A stretch of 64,000 bases of DNA from Burkholderiales bacterium (GCA_022841915.1 JALHQN010000007.1:186001-250000); one strand, 5' to 3'; counted from the stretch's first letter, positions 38,995-49,576 are shown. Notes: a model not told the origin generated them from the letters alone. Numbers and translations are program-made.

Positions 38995-40279
38995 GCAGCG
39001 CACCATCAAGGTCGACTACATGGCTCGTGTCGAAGGCGAGAGCGCGCTCGACATCGTGATCGAAGGCGATGCGGTCAAGGATGTGAAGCTCAAGATCTTC
39101 GAGCCGCCGCGGTTCTTCGAAGCCTTGTTGCGCGGGCGCAGCTTTCTCGAAGCGCCGGATATCACGGCACGCATCTGCGGCATCTGCCCCGTCGCCTACC
39201 AGATGAGCGCCGTCCATGCGATGGAGGACGCCTGCGGCGTCAAAGTGACCGGGCCCCTGCGCGCCTTGCGCCGACTGCTGTACTGCGGCGAGTGGATCGA
39301 GAGCCATGTCCTGCACATCTACATGCTGCATGCACCGGATTTTCTGGGCAAGCACAGTGTCGTCGAACTGGCGGCCGAGCACCCTGAAATCATCCGGCGC
39401 GGCTTGCGGCTGAAGAAGACAGGCAACGAGATCGTCGGTCTGCTGGGGGGGCGCGAAATCCATCCGATCAACGTGCGCGTCGGGGGCTTCTACAAGATTC
39501 CGACGAAGTCCGATTTCGCGGCATTGGCCGAGAAGCTCAAGCTTGCCCGTGACGACGCGCTGGCCACGGTGTCCTGGGTCAGTGGCTTCCAGTTTCCCGA
39601 CTTCGATCAAGACTACGAGTTCGTCTGTCTCAGTCACCCCGACGAATATCCTTACAACGAAGGCCGTATCGTCAGTAGCCGTGGCCTCGATATTCCCGTG
39701 CAGGCGTTCCACGAGCATTTCGTCGAGGATCACGTGGCGCATTCGACGGCATTGCATTGCCGGCTCAAGGCGCGCGGCCACTACAAGGTCGGCCCGCTTG
39801 CGCGATACAGTCTGAATTACGACAAGCTCTCGCCGTTGGCGAAGCAGGCGGCGATGGATGCCGGACTCGGACGCACATGCAACAACCCTTTCAAGAGCAT
39901 ACTCGTCCGGGCGGTCGAAGTCGTGTACGCGGTCGACGAGGCGCTGCGCATTCTCGACACTCTGGAGCGCCCGGACTCGCCTTGCGTCGAAGTGCTTCCT
40001 CGCGCCGGCACCGGCTTTGCGGCCACGGAGGCTCCGCGCGGGATGCTGCACCATACCTATCGGCTCGATGCCGAGGGAAACATAGCGTTCGCACAGATCA
40101 TCCCGCCCACCTCGCAGAATCAGGCGACCATCGAAGACGATCTGCGACACTTCATCGCGCCCCGTCTGAGCCTGCCCGACGATCAGCTGCAATGGCAGTG
40201 CGAGCAGGCCGTGCGCAACTACGATCCGTGCATCTCGTGCAGCACCCATTTTCTCAAGCTGACGGTGGAGCGCCGGTGA
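38987..40279 (+). CDS. hydA: Group 3b [NiFe] hydrogenase alpha (large, catalytic) subunit
   Basis: 430 residues from ATG 38987, overlapping the small subunit by eight bases. The four nickel-iron ligands are intact: RICGIC with C64 and C67, and DPCISCSTH with C415 and C418. His421 marks the usual processing site, leaving a short tail (FLKLTVERR) for the maturation protease to remove. Group 3b enzymes take up or evolve hydrogen with NAD(P) and can reduce sulfur. All key residues are present, so it should be active. Confidence 0.95.
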   Translation: MAEQRTIKVDYMARVEGESALDIVIEGDAVKDVKLKIFEPPRFFEALLRGRSFLEAPDITARICGICPVAYQMSAVHAMEDACGVKVTGPLRALRRLLYCGEWIESHVLHIYMLHAPDFLGKHSVVELAAEHPEIIRRGLRLKKTGNEIVGLLGGREIHPINVRVGGFYKIPTKSDFAALAEKLKLARDDALATVSWVSGFQFPDFDQDYEFVCLSHPDEYPYNEGRIVSSRGLDIPVQAFHEHFVEDHVAHSTALHCRLKARGHYKVGPLARYSLNYDKLSPLAKQAAMDAGLGRTCNNPFKSILVRAVEVVYAVDEALRILDTLERPDSPCVEVLPRAGTGFAATEAPRGMLHHTYRLDAEGNIAFAQIIPPTSQNQATIEDDLRHFIAPRLSLPDDQLQWQCEQAVRNYDPCISCSTHFLKLTVERR

Positions 40280-40740
40280 GCACGATGGTGATCGGGATCG
40301 GCAACCGTGAGCGCGCGGACGATGCGCTGGGACTGATCGCCATCGATCGTCTGCAGCGCGAGCATCCCGCGGGCGTCGAGTTCGCGACCGCCCGGGGTGA
40401 CGTGCTGAAGGTGCTGGATCTGTTCGAGGGCGCGCACAAGGTGATCATGATCGATGCCATGCGATCCGGCGGCACGCCCGGCCAGGTGGTGCGCCTCGAT
40501 GTCTCGGACGTGGCGGTGAAAGTCGATCTGGCGAACTTCGCCTCGAGCCATACGGTGAATCTGGCGGAGGCCATCGAACTGGCCCGCACCTTGGGCAGGC
40601 TGCCGGCGCACCTGATCGTCTATGGCGTCGAAGCGCAGGATTTCACCCTGGGCAATGGACTCAGTCCGGCCGTGGCGGCGGCGCTCGAAGGTCTGTTGAC
40701 TCGGGTCAGAAAGGAGTGGGCATGCACGAAGCATGGTTGA
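40276..40740 (+). CDS. Hydrogenase maturation protease (HycI/HyaD family)
   Basis: 154 residues from GTG 40276, overlapping the large-subunit stop; ATG 40285 is an alternative. The family start [16 protein letters not shown] gives the nickel-sensing acidic residue region, [10 protein letters not shown] the second ligand and [11 protein letters not shown] the histidine. It trims the large-subunit C-terminus after nickel insertion. Its end overlaps hypA by 19 bases. Confidence 0.92.
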   Translation: MSTMVIGIGNRERADDALGLIAIDRLQREHPAGVEFATARGDVLKVLDLFEGAHKVIMIDAMRSGGTPGQVVRLDVSDVAVKVDLANFASSHTVNLAEAIELARTLGRLPAHLIVYGVEAQDFTLGNGLSPAVAAALEGLLTRVRKEWACTKHG

Positions 40741-40982
40741 TGCGCGACCTCATGCGCAAGATCGTGGAGGTCGCGGCGCAGCAGGGTGCCTCGCGCGTCG
40801 TTTCGGTGACCGTGCGCCTGGGTGCGTTGTCGCACCTGGATGCCGCGCATTTCAAGGAACACTTCGATCAGGCGGCCGCGGGCACGGTCGCTGACGGCGC
40901 GCTCGTCCACGCGAGCGTCGAGACAGATATCCAGTCCCCCACGGCGAACGGCGTGCTGCTCCAGAGCGTCGAGGTGGCATGA
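40722..40982 (+). CDS. hypA: HypA-like nickel chaperone lacking the zinc-finger loop
   Basis: 86 residues from ATG 40722, with AAAGGAGTGGGC upstream. The nickel-binding N-terminus ([11 protein letters not shown]) and the core VVSVTVRLGALSHLDAAHFKEHFDQA are typical. Ordinary HypA has about 113-118 residues with two CxxC motifs before the final strand; here the region is replaced by the short ETDIQSPTANGVLLQSVEVA, with no cysteine at all. Nickel delivery may therefore work without the zinc domain. No frameshift is needed to explain this, since the final SVEVA strand is still in frame. Confidence 0.85.
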   Translation: MHEAWLMRDLMRKIVEVAAQQGASRVVSVTVRLGALSHLDAAHFKEHFDQAAAGTVADGALVHASVETDIQSPTANGVLLQSVEVA

Positions 40983-43123
40983 GCTCTGCGCGCTTGCGGT
41001 TCATCATCCGCGGCGCCGTCCAGGGCGTGGGTTTTCGTCCCTTTGTGTGGCGACTTGCGCATGAGCTCGGACTGGACGGTCATGTACGCAACGAGGGCGG
41101 ATGCGTCGTCATCGAGGCCGAGGGCGAGCGCGTAGACGAGTTTCGATCGCGGCTGCGCCGAGAGCCACCGTCCGGGGCTCGTGTCGAAGACATGGTCTGG
41201 GAAAGCATTCCCGCGCGCGGGGCGCCGGGCTTTGTCATCGAAGACAGTCAGGCCGGGTCGAGGCCTGCTGTCGTGCCCGACATGGCGACCTGTGCCGACT
41301 GCCTGAGCGAGGTGTTCGATCCGACGAGCCGCTTCCACCGTTACGCCTTCACCAACTGTACACGGTGCGGTCCCCGGTACAGCATCGTCGAGCGCACGCC
41401 CTACGACCGCGTCCGGACCACCATGGCAGCCTTCGAAATGTGTGTCGCTTGCAGGGCCGAGTACGAGAATCCCGCAGACCGCCGTTTTCACGCACAGCCT
41501 ACGGCCTGCCCGGCGTGCGGTCCGCGTCTGAGCCTCTGTGATGCCACGGGTAGGACGATCGACGCCGACGACGTGATCGATCGCGCTGCGGTGGCACTCG
41601 CCGACGGTCGGATCGTGGCGCTCAAAGGCCTCGGCGGCTTCCAGTTGCTGGCCGATGCGACGAACGAGCGCGCCGTCATTCGGTTGCGCGAACGCAAGCA
41701 CCGGCCGCACAAGCCACTGGCCGTGATGATGCCCGACGTCGCGGCTGCGGGCCGCTGGGCGAACGTCGACGACCGCGAGGCCGCGCTGCTGCAATCGCCG
41801 GCCGCGCCCATCGTGCTGCTGACATCGCGATCCGGCGTCGTGCCCGCCGCGATCGCCCCGGGTTTGGGCGAGGTCGGATTGATGCTGCCCACCACTGCCT
41901 TGCACCACTTGCTGCTTCGCGCCGTGGGTTGCCCCGTCGTCTGCACGAGCGGCAATCTGAGCGGCGAACCCATCTGTACCGACAACGAGGAGGCCCTCGC
42001 GCGCCTTGCCCGCATTGCCGATGTGTTCCTGATGCACGATCGTCCGATCCGTCGCGCTGTCGACGATTCCGTGGCTCGCGTGATCGACGACGCTCCGCAG
42101 GTGCTTCGCCTTGCCCGCGGCTACGCGCCGTTGACCTTGCCGATGCTCGGGCTCCCGGCGATGGCCACGGGCGCGCACTTTAAGAACTCGCTGGCAGTGC
42201 GGGCGGATGGGCGGGTGGTCTTGAGTCAGCACATCGGCGACCTCGAAAGCACGCTGTCCATCGACGCGATGCGAAGTACGGCCCGCGATCTGCAGGCTTT
42301 CTTCGGCGTCGAGCCCGTAAGAGTGGCATGCGACCTGCATCCGGACTATGCCTCGACGCACTTCGCGCATGCCCTCCGCGCGCCGGTTGCGCCGGTACAG
42401 CACCACGTCGCCCACGCTCTGGCATGCATGGCCGAACACGGGCAGTCTCGGCTGCTGGCCGTCGTGTGGGACGGCATCGGGCTCGGGCCCGACGGAACCC
42501 TCTGGGGCGGCGAGTTCCTGCTCATCCACGGGTCGCGTTGGCGACGCGCGGCGCATCTGCGTCCTTTTCGGCTGCCCGGCGCGGATGGGGCCGCGCGGGA
42601 CGCCCGACGAGCGCTGGCCGGGCTCAGAGGCGAAAGCGGGCCCACGGCGCCGGTGTGTACGAGCGCCGGTCGGTTGTTCGACGGCTTCGCGGCGATGTTG
42701 GGTTTGTGCGGCGCGCAGACCTACGAGGGCCAGGCCGCAATGCAGCTCGAAGCCGCGACGGCGCCGGGTGTCGACGCGGCTTACGACCTGCCGTTGATCG
42801 ATGGCGAATTGGACTGGCGGCCGATGCTAGAGGCCGCAAGCAACGAGAAAGTGGCCGGCGTGGCGGCTGCGAAGTTTCAGAACGCGTTGGCGGAGGGCAT
42901 CCTTGCCGTCGCGCGCGAAGTGGGGGAAGCCGTGGTGGCGCTGACGGGAGGATGCTTTCAGAATCGCTATCTGACCGAGCGCGTCATGCGCCGATTGCGC
43001 GAAGAAGGCTTCACGCCGGTGATTCCACGCCAGGTGCCGCCGAACGACGGCGGCATTGCGCTCGGCCAGCTTGCAGCAGTCACAGGAGGGGGCGATGTGC
43101 CTCGCAGTGCCAGGCCGGGTTGA
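40979..43123 (+). CDS. hypF: HypF carbamoyltransferase for hydrogenase cyanide-ligand synthesis
   Basis: 714 residues with an ATGA overlap with hypA. Domains in order: acylphosphatase (about 1-90, GAVQGVGFRPF), two zinc fingers (CADC/CTRC and CVAC/CPAC, about 105-190), a YrdC-like domain (about 200-380, KGLGGFQLLADA and KHRPHKPLAVMM) and a Kae1-like domain (HHVAHALACMAEHG). HypF makes carbamoyl adenylate from carbamoyl phosphate and passes the carbamoyl group to the HypE C-terminal cysteine. All domains are intact. Confidence 0.97.
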   Translation: MSSARLRFIIRGAVQGVGFRPFVWRLAHELGLDGHVRNEGGCVVIEAEGERVDEFRSRLRREPPSGARVEDMVWESIPARGAPGFVIEDSQAGSRPAVVPDMATCADCLSEVFDPTSRFHRYAFTNCTRCGPRYSIVERTPYDRVRTTMAAFEMCVACRAEYENPADRRFHAQPTACPACGPRLSLCDATGRTIDADDVIDRAAVALADGRIVALKGLGGFQLLADATNERAVIRLRERKHRPHKPLAVMMPDVAAAGRWANVDDREAALLQSPAAPIVLLTSRSGVVPAAIAPGLGEVGLMLPTTALHHLLLRAVGCPVVCTSGNLSGEPICTDNEEALARLARIADVFLMHDRPIRRAVDDSVARVIDDAPQVLRLARGYAPLTLPMLGLPAMATGAHFKNSLAVRADGRVVLSQHIGDLESTLSIDAMRSTARDLQAFFGVEPVRVACDLHPDYASTHFAHALRAPVAPVQHHVAHALACMAEHGQSRLLAVVWDGIGLGPDGTLWGGEFLLIHGSRWRRAAHLRPFRLPGADGAARDARRALAGLRGESGPTAPVCTSAGRLFDGFAAMLGLCGAQTYEGQAAMQLEAATAPGVDAAYDLPLIDGELDWRPMLEAASNEKVAGVAAAKFQNALAEGILAVAREVGEAVVALTGGCFQNRYLTERVMRRLREEGFTPVIPRQVPPNDGGIALGQLAAVTGGGDVPRSARPG

Positions 43124-43319
43124 ATCCATCGACGATGCCACCCCAGAGACGCGCGCGGGTCGGGTGAACTTCGGCGGGGTCGTCAAGGTGATCAATCTTG
43201 CGTTCGTGCCGGAGGCCGTCGTCGGCGATTACGTGCTGACGCATGTCGGCTTTGCGATCTCTCGCATCGATGAGGCGCAAGCCCGCCGTACGCTAGCCTT
43301 CCTGGAAGGCCGGTCATGA
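43095..43319 (+). CDS. hypC: HypC hydrogenase assembly chaperone
   Basis: 74 residues from ATG 43095, with AGGAGGGGG upstream, overlapping the end of hypF. The N-terminal MCLAVPGRV holds the essential Cys2, and [16 protein letters not shown] is the HypC core. It carries the iron-cyanide-carbonyl unit between HypD and the large subunit. Overlaps hypD by four bases. Confidence 0.96.
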   Translation: MCLAVPGRVESIDDATPETRAGRVNFGGVVKVINLAFVPEAVVGDYVLTHVGFAISRIDEAQARRTLAFLEGRS

Positions 43320-44398
43320 AGCATGTGGACGAGTTTCGAGATCCGGCGAGCGTCCTGGAATGCGCCCGCGAGATCGGTGCGATCGTGACGCGCCCGTGGA
43401 CCCTCATGGAAGTGTGCGGCGGTCAGACGCACGCGATCGTCAAGCATGGATTGGACGAGTTGCTGCCGTCGCAAGTCACCCTCATTCACGGTCCGGGTTG
43501 CCCGGTCTGCGTCACCGACGTGGCGATCCTCGACCAAGCCCATGCCATCGCGGCAAGGCCAGAGGTCGTATTCTGTACCTTCGGCGACATGCTGCGCGTG
43601 CCCGGCACGAGCACCGACCTTTATCAGGTCAAGGCGAGCGGGGGTGACGTGCGTGTCGTCTATTCGCCGCTCGATGCACTCGACATCGCGGCGGCCGAGC
43701 CCGCGCGCGAGGTCGTCTTTTTCGCCATCGGGTTCGAGACCACGGCGCCCGCCAACGCCATGAGCGTCTACCTGGCCCGTCAGCGCGGATTGAAGAACTT
43801 CTCGATGCTCGTGTCCCAGGTGCTGGTGCCGCCCGCCATCGAGGCGATCATGGCGTCGCCGCGTAGCCGGGTGCAGGGCTTTCTGGCCGCGGGGCACGTT
43901 TGCGCGATCATGGGCACCCGGGAATACGAGCCCATCGCGGCGAAGCACCGGGTGCCCATCGTGGCCACGGGATTCGAGCCGCTCGACATCATGCAAGGGG
44001 TGTTGATGTGCGTTCGGCAACTCGAAGCCGGCAGCCATCGAGTCGAGAACCAGTATGCCCGCGTTGTGCGCGAAGAGGGCAATGCCGGGGCGCAGGCGCT
44101 GATGCGGCAAGTGTTCGCGGTTCGCGATGCGAACTGGCGCGGCATCGGCATCATCGATGCCAGCGGTTTGGGACTGAGCGCCGAGTACCGGTGCTTCGAT
44201 GCGCTCGATCGTTTCGGCACGACACTGGCGTCTCGCCAGGACGACGGCGTGTGCATCAGCGGACTGATCATGCAGGGGCTGGAGAAACCCGCAGCGTGTC
44301 CGGCATTCGGCAAGGCCTGCACGCCCGAGATGCCGCTGGGGGCCACCATGGTGAGCAGCGAGGGCGCTTGCGCCGCATACTACAGGTACCGGAGATGA
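43316..44398 (+). CDS. hypD: HypD iron-ligand assembly protein
   Basis: 360 residues. Conserved motifs are [21 protein letters not shown] and GFETTAPA, with the C-terminal cysteine set around [21 protein letters not shown] for its 4Fe-4S cluster. With HypC it forms the scaffold on which cyanide and carbonyl ligands are attached to iron. ATGA-type overlaps with hypC and hypE keep the genes coupled. Confidence 0.97.
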   Translation: MKHVDEFRDPASVLECAREIGAIVTRPWTLMEVCGGQTHAIVKHGLDELLPSQVTLIHGPGCPVCVTDVAILDQAHAIAARPEVVFCTFGDMLRVPGTSTDLYQVKASGGDVRVVYSPLDALDIAAAEPAREVVFFAIGFETTAPANAMSVYLARQRGLKNFSMLVSQVLVPPAIEAIMASPRSRVQGFLAAGHVCAIMGTREYEPIAAKHRVPIVATGFEPLDIMQGVLMCVRQLEAGSHRVENQYARVVREEGNAGAQALMRQVFAVRDANWRGIGIIDASGLGLSAEYRCFDALDRFGTTLASRQDDGVCISGLIMQGLEKPAACPAFGKACTPEMPLGATMVSSEGACAAYYRYRR

Positions 44399-45438
44399 GC
44401 GAGCCGCGCGAGTTTCAACCGGTCTGCCCGGCACCGGCTCGATCGCAGCGCGTGAGCATGGCGCATGGCGGTGGCGGCCGGCTCATGCACGATCTCGTCA
44501 GGGACGTCTTTGCGGCCGCATTCGCCTGCAGCGCCGATCACGACGCGGCTGTCGTCGAAATTCCCGCGGGACGTATCGCGTCGACGATCGACGGCTATGT
44601 CGTGCGTCCGATGTTCTTCCCGGGCGGCGATATCGGTTCGCTGGCAGTACACGGCACGTTGAACGACCTGGCCATGTGCGGCGCTCGCCCGGTCAGTCTT
44701 GCGGCCGCCTTCATCATCGAGGAAGGCACGTCGATCGACGTGCTTCACCGTATCGCTCGTTCAATGGCGATGGCGGCGCAGAGGGCCGGTGCGGTCATCA
44801 GCACTGGCGACACCAAGGTGGTCGAGCGCGGCCATGGCGACGGCGTCTACATCACGACCAGCGGCGTCGGTCGATGCGAGCACGATCGCGATATCCATCC
44901 GCGCAGCATCCGCGAGGGCGACGTGCTGCTCGTGAGCGGCGACGTCGGTCGCCACGGCATCGCCGTGATGTCCGCGCGCGAGAACCTGAGCTTCGAGAGC
45001 GCTATCGTGAGCGACAGCCAATGCCTGTGGCCGGCTGTGAGCTCGCTGCTCGAAGCAGGCGTGGATGTCCACTGCCTGCGGGATCTCACGCGTGGCGGCT
45101 TGGCGACGGCACTGGTGGAATGGGCGCAGGCAACGGGGCTCGAAATCGAGCTGGACGAAGCGGCCGTGCGCGTCGATCCTGCCGTTCAGGGTGCTTGTGA
45201 ACTGCTGGGTCTGGATCCTTTCTACGTGGCCAACGAGGGACGTATGGTCGTTGCGGTTCCCGCAGCGGCGGCCGATGCCGCATTGGCGGCTTTGCGGCGG
45301 ACGCCGGAGGCGTCAGGCAGCGTCGTTGCCGGACGCGTGTTGGCAGGCAGACCGGGACAGGTGAGCCTGCGAACCCGCATCGGCACGCTGCGCAACCTGC
45401 CGATGCTGAGCGGTGCTCAGTTGCCCCGCATTTGCTAA
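44395..45438 (+). CDS. hypE: HypE carbamoyl-dehydratase
   Basis: 347 residues, starting at ATG 44395 within the end of hypD. The AIR-synthase-like fold is visible in [44 protein letters not shown] and [11 protein letters not shown]. The required C-terminus PRIC is intact, with Cys347 accepting the carbamoyl group and dehydrating it to thiocyanate. It is the last gene of the hydrogenase operon; no hypB follows. Confidence 0.97.
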   Translation: MSEPREFQPVCPAPARSQRVSMAHGGGGRLMHDLVRDVFAAAFACSADHDAAVVEIPAGRIASTIDGYVVRPMFFPGGDIGSLAVHGTLNDLAMCGARPVSLAAAFIIEEGTSIDVLHRIARSMAMAAQRAGAVISTGDTKVVERGHGDGVYITTSGVGRCEHDRDIHPRSIREGDVLLVSGDVGRHGIAVMSARENLSFESAIVSDSQCLWPAVSSLLEAGVDVHCLRDLTRGGLATALVEWAQATGLEIELDEAAVRVDPAVQGACELLGLDPFYVANEGRMVVAVPAAAADAALAALRRTPEASGSVVAGRVLAGRPGQVSLRTRIGTLRNLPMLSGAQLPRIC

Positions 45439-45545
45439 GAGAGACCGCTGCGCCCGCGCTTGCTGCTGCGTTCGACGTTGTGATCGAAGTGCCGCTCGCT
45501 CGCATTCGGCTGCTGCCGCGCTGCGCTCGTGACAATGGGGCGCGC

Positions 45546-47435
45546 TCAGGTGGCCGTGGTGGGCGAGGTCGCGCCGAGGGCCTCGGTTTCGCAGACGTCG
45601 TCAAAGGATGCATAGTTCATCGCGTGCAGCCGGTGATAGAGCCCGCGCTGCTCGACCAGTTGGTGATGGGTGCCGGTTTCGACGATGCGACCGTCCTGCA
45701 GCACGATGATGCGGTCGGCGTTTCGTACCGTCGCGAGCCGATGGGCGATGACCACGGCCGTGCGCCCGGTGAGCAGGCGCCGCATCGCGAGCTGGATGGC
45801 CTGCTCGGTATAGCTGTCGATGCTGGCAGTGGCTTCGTCGAGGATGAGGATCCCCGTATCGGCGATCAGCGCACGTGCGAAGCTTATGAGTTGTCGCTGC
45901 CCCAGTGAGAGGTTCGCGCCACGCTGCTCGAGCGGTGTGTCGTATCCCAGCGGCAACTGCATGATGAAGTCGTGCGCCCCGACCGCCTTGGCTGCATCGA
46001 TCACCTGATCTTGCGTTGCGGCTCGGTTGCCGTAGCGAATGTTCTCGCAGATGGTGTCCGTGAACAGGAATGGCTCTTGCAACACCATGCCGACTTGGCG
46101 GCCGAGCGAATGTTGGGTGACTTCGCGCACGTCGTGACCGCCGATCAGAACCTGCCCGCTCCAGACATCGTAGAAGCGATGGATGAGAGCGGCGGTGCTG
46201 GTCTTGCCCGATCCGGTCGGGCCCACCAGGGCGATGACTTCGCCCGGGGCGGCCTTGAAGCTGACGTCATGCAGCACCGGCCGCCCGGGGACGTAGCCGA
46301 AGCTCACGTGCCGGAACTCGATCGAGGGTTCGATCTCGCGCAAGTCGATCGCGCTGCTTTTGTCGACCACGTCCGCCGTCACGTCCAGCACCTCGAAGAT
46401 CCGCTGTCCGGAGGCCATGGCCCGTTGCATCACGCTGTACTGTGCGGTGAGGGAGCGGATCGGATCGAAGAAACGCTGCACGTAGAACACGAACGCGACC
46501 ATCACTCCGAGCTCCAGGGTGCCGTCGAGCACACGGGTGCCACCGGCGAAAATGACGATCGCCAAGGCGGTGCCGGTCAGCGTATCGACGATCGGAATCA
46601 TGATTTGCGAGAACTTGGCCGCTCTCAAGGTGGCCTTCAGATAATCACGGGCCTTGTGTTCGAAGCGCGCGAAATTGATCGCTTCGCGAGTCATCTCCTG
46701 CACCGTGCGCACGCCGTTGATGTTCTCGGCGAGCGCGCCGTTGACGATCGAACTGGCCTGACGCGCCCGGACGAACGCACGTCGCGCGGGCGGCAGCCAG
46801 ACGATGCGCACGATCAGCAGCACGCCGACGACGGACAGCGTCAGGCCGGCCAGCTGCACATCGAGGTACAGCAGTACCGCGACGATGCCGACCAGCAGCA
46901 GTATGTCGCCGATCGAGGTCACCAGCGTGTCGAGGAACTCTTGCAGGGCGCCGATATCGCCTTGCAACCGCGACATGAGCCGACCGACCTCGGTCTTGTC
47001 CATGAAGGACATCGACAGTCGCTGCAGATGCGCGAACATGGCGCGGCGCAGATCGTACAGGACGCGCTCGCCGGTTTTGCCCACGATGATGTCTTGCCCG
47101 AGGTTGGCAGCGGCGTTGACGGCGATGACCGCGGCGAAGGCGAGTGCCGTCATCAGCAGCAGTCGACTGTCCATGGCATCGGTCGCCAGCGCGCGGTCGA
47201 TCGCGAGGCCGATCACGAGCGGGATGGCCAGTTGACTTGCGGTGAACAGCACCACGCATCCGATCGCCAGCCAAAGGCGCCGGCGATACGGGGCCACATA
47301 ACCGATAAAACGACGCATGATCCCGCGGTCGAATACTTTGCCGAAGATCTGCTCGTCGGTATCCTCGATTGCAGCGCGCGGCGGCCGTGGCGCGGAGGTC
47401 CCTTGGTCGACGGCATCCCGGCTTTGCGGGCTCAT
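45546..47435 (-). CDS. ABC exporter half-transporter, catalytically complete partner
   Basis: 629 residues. Six hydrophobic segments (about 40-330) form the exporter membrane domain, followed by an ATPase with Walker A GPTGSGKTS, signature LSLGQRQ and Walker B ILILDEATAS, where the catalytic Glu is kept. The signature has Leu for the second usual Gly. Its ATG overlaps the stop of the preceding ABC gene (ATGA), so the two half-transporters are made together and probably form a heterodimer exporting lipids or drugs. Convergent with the hydrogenase operon. Confidence 0.92.
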   Translation of the reverse strand: MSPQSRDAVDQGTSAPRPPRAAIEDTDEQIFGKVFDRGIMRRFIGYVAPYRRRLWLAIGCVVLFTASQLAIPLVIGLAIDRALATDAMDSRLLLMTALAFAAVIAVNAAANLGQDIIVGKTGERVLYDLRRAMFAHLQRLSMSFMDKTEVGRLMSRLQGDIGALQEFLDTLVTSIGDILLLVGIVAVLLYLDVQLAGLTLSVVGVLLIVRIVWLPPARRAFVRARQASSIVNGALAENINGVRTVQEMTREAINFARFEHKARDYLKATLRAAKFSQIMIPIVDTLTGTALAIVIFAGGTRVLDGTLELGVMVAFVFYVQRFFDPIRSLTAQYSVMQRAMASGQRIFEVLDVTADVVDKSSAIDLREIEPSIEFRHVSFGYVPGRPVLHDVSFKAAPGEVIALVGPTGSGKTSTAALIHRFYDVWSGQVLIGGHDVREVTQHSLGRQVGMVLQEPFLFTDTICENIRYGNRAATQDQVIDAAKAVGAHDFIMQLPLGYDTPLEQRGANLSLGQRQLISFARALIADTGILILDEATASIDSYTEQAIQLAMRRLLTGRTAVVIAHRLATVRNADRIIVLQDGRIVETGTHHQLVEQRGLYHRLHAMNYASFDDVCETEALGATSPTTAT

Positions 47436-49318
47436 TGCGCGCGAGAACTTTCAGAAAGCGATGCGCCGGGCGGGCTCGCATCGGCACCGCGAACCTGCAG
47501 GTCGTACAGCCCGCGGTAGCGACCCCCGAGTGCGAGTAGCTCGGCATGTGTGCCGCGCTCGACGATACGGCCACCGTCGAGGAACACGATCTCGTCGGCG
47601 TGCATCAGCGAGCCGAGCCGGTGCGAGATGATGAGGGTGGTGCGCGCCTTGCCCAGTTCGCGCAGCGCTGCGCGAATCTGGCGCTCTGTCCCCGCATCGA
47701 CCGATGCGGTCGAATCGTCGAACACGATCACTTTCGGCCCCGGCAGCAAGCTGCGTGCGATCGACAGGCGCTGCCGCTGACCGCCGGAGAGCGTCAGCCC
47801 GCGTTCGCCCACGAGCGTTTCGTAGCGTGCGGGCAAGCGTTCGACGAAGCGATGGAGTTGGGCGGATTCGGCCGCCTCCGCGATGCGTTCCTCCGCGACC
47901 TCAGGGTCGCCGTAGGCGATGTTGTTCTGGATCGAGGCCGAGAACAGAAACGTATCCTGCTGCATGACGCCCACGCACGCGCGCAGGGAGTCCAGCGTGA
48001 CGTGTCGGATGTCCTGACCGTCGATGGTGATGCGACCGGCGCGCACGTCGTAGAACCGTGCGACCAGATGCGCGAGGGTGGACTTGCCGCTGCCGGGCGG
48101 GCCGACGATGCCGAGCGTCCTGCCGGGCCCGACCTCGAACGTGACGTCGCGCAATACGAGCGGCACGCCGTCTGAGCGATAGCTGAAATCGACGTGTTCG
48201 AAGCGCAGCACGCCCTGGGTGATCGCCAGGGCTTGGGCGCCGGGCTGGTCGCGGATGGCCGGTTCCAGATCGAGCACTTCGAACACGCGCGCGCCAGAGA
48301 TCGAGCCACGCGCAGCGGAATTCACGATCATGCCGATCTGGCGCACAGGCTGCTGCAGTATCGCCATGAAGGTGAGGAACTCGGCCAGGGTGCCGACCGA
48401 CAGGGCGCCCTCGATGACCTTCGACCCGCCCACCCACAGCACCAGGCCCATGGCCGTGTAGTAGGCGAGGCTCATCGCGGCGCCGTTGCGGTAGCGCAAG
48501 TCGATGCGCCGCAGCGACATGGCTAGCGCAGCGGACGAAGCGCGGTCGAACTTGGCAAGTTCGAAAGCCTGCGCGACGAAAGCTCGCACGACCTTGATGC
48601 CGCCGAGGTTCTCTTCCATGATGCGAGTGAGTTCCGACAAGCGTTCCTGCAGCGTTCGCCAGGTGCGGCGCAGCCAGAGCCGGGAAACGGCGGCTCTCCA
48701 GGCGACGAAGGGCACGAAGCTCAATGCGAGCGTGCCGAGTACCGGATCGATGCTCACCACGTGATAGCCGCCGTATCCGACCAGCACCGCCAGCGTGATG
48801 GTGCGAAAGACGGCGTTCTCGAGAAAGCGGCGCACGCCTTCGACATCGAGCATGCCGCGCGTGATGAGATCTCCCGAGTGCACGCGGTCGTGGTAGCCGA
48901 AGCTCAGCCGCTGCAGCTTCTCGAAGTACGCCAGCCGCAACTCGTAGCCGATCCGGTGGCCGAGCGACTCGCCCAGATAGTTCTGGAGCATCGTGAACAC
49001 GCCGCGCATCACGCCGGCGCCGAGCACAAGGAGCGCGGTCGTCCAGAGCGCCGCCTCGGCCACGTCGCGGCCGCTCGCGGTGCGCGCGAGCAGCCCTTGC
49101 GCGTGATCAACCGCATCGCCCAGATACCGAGGGATGAGCAATTGAAAGTTGGCGGCGACGACTGCGCACAGGATGCCGAGGGCCATGCCGACGCGGTGCC
49201 TGGCCGCCATGCGCAGGATGCGCAGGATCACATTTGCCGAGACCACGGGGGGCGACGCCGCAGTCTTGCCAGTTGCCTCCTCGCTGCCCGCGGCAGGTTC
49301 CGCAGCCGGAATGCTCAT
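47432..49318 (-). CDS. ABC exporter half-transporter with degenerate Walker B
   Basis: 628 residues from ATG 49318; the true start could be slightly upstream. The membrane domain is followed by Walker A GPPGSGKST, an intact signature LSGGQRQ, and Walker B VIVFDDSTAS, where Asp replaces the catalytic Glu. This is the reverse of its partner at 45546-47435, giving one good and one degenerate ATP site as in heterodimeric exporters such as TM287/288. The N-terminal 40 residues are polar. The exported substrate cannot be told. Confidence 0.92.
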   Translation of the reverse strand: MSIPAAEPAAGSEEATGKTAASPPVVSANVILRILRMAARHRVGMALGILCAVVAANFQLLIPRYLGDAVDHAQGLLARTASGRDVAEAALWTTALLVLGAGVMRGVFTMLQNYLGESLGHRIGYELRLAYFEKLQRLSFGYHDRVHSGDLITRGMLDVEGVRRFLENAVFRTITLAVLVGYGGYHVVSIDPVLGTLALSFVPFVAWRAAVSRLWLRRTWRTLQERLSELTRIMEENLGGIKVVRAFVAQAFELAKFDRASSAALAMSLRRIDLRYRNGAAMSLAYYTAMGLVLWVGGSKVIEGALSVGTLAEFLTFMAILQQPVRQIGMIVNSAARGSISGARVFEVLDLEPAIRDQPGAQALAITQGVLRFEHVDFSYRSDGVPLVLRDVTFEVGPGRTLGIVGPPGSGKSTLAHLVARFYDVRAGRITIDGQDIRHVTLDSLRACVGVMQQDTFLFSASIQNNIAYGDPEVAEERIAEAAESAQLHRFVERLPARYETLVGERGLTLSGGQRQRLSIARSLLPGPKVIVFDDSTASVDAGTERQIRAALRELGKARTTLIISHRLGSLMHADEIVFLDGGRIVERGTHAELLALGGRYRGLYDLQVRGADASPPGASLSESSRAQ

Positions 49319-49576
49319 GCGCGCATCGTTTGCGATTCCGGGCCCTGCAGGTTCGACACGGCGTGGATTTCCATGGCTAAGGCGCTCGCGTCTCCGTGCG
49401 CCTCGGCGAACTCGCTCCGGGCACAGGGCTGCAGTAAACGCTCTCGACCACGGCTGCGTCAAGCAAGAGCCTCAGCCGCTCGAAGGGACGCGAAAGCGAG
49501 TCGAGGTGTGTCTGAAGCGCTCTGCACATCGACGAGAGAGCGTCGCGGGCGACCGAGTCTCTCGCAGCGCACGAGT

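Noticed and set aside
45972..47519. 515-codon plus-strand frame opposite the ABC genes
   Set aside because: His/Asp/Arg-rich antisense shadow of a clear ABC exporter.
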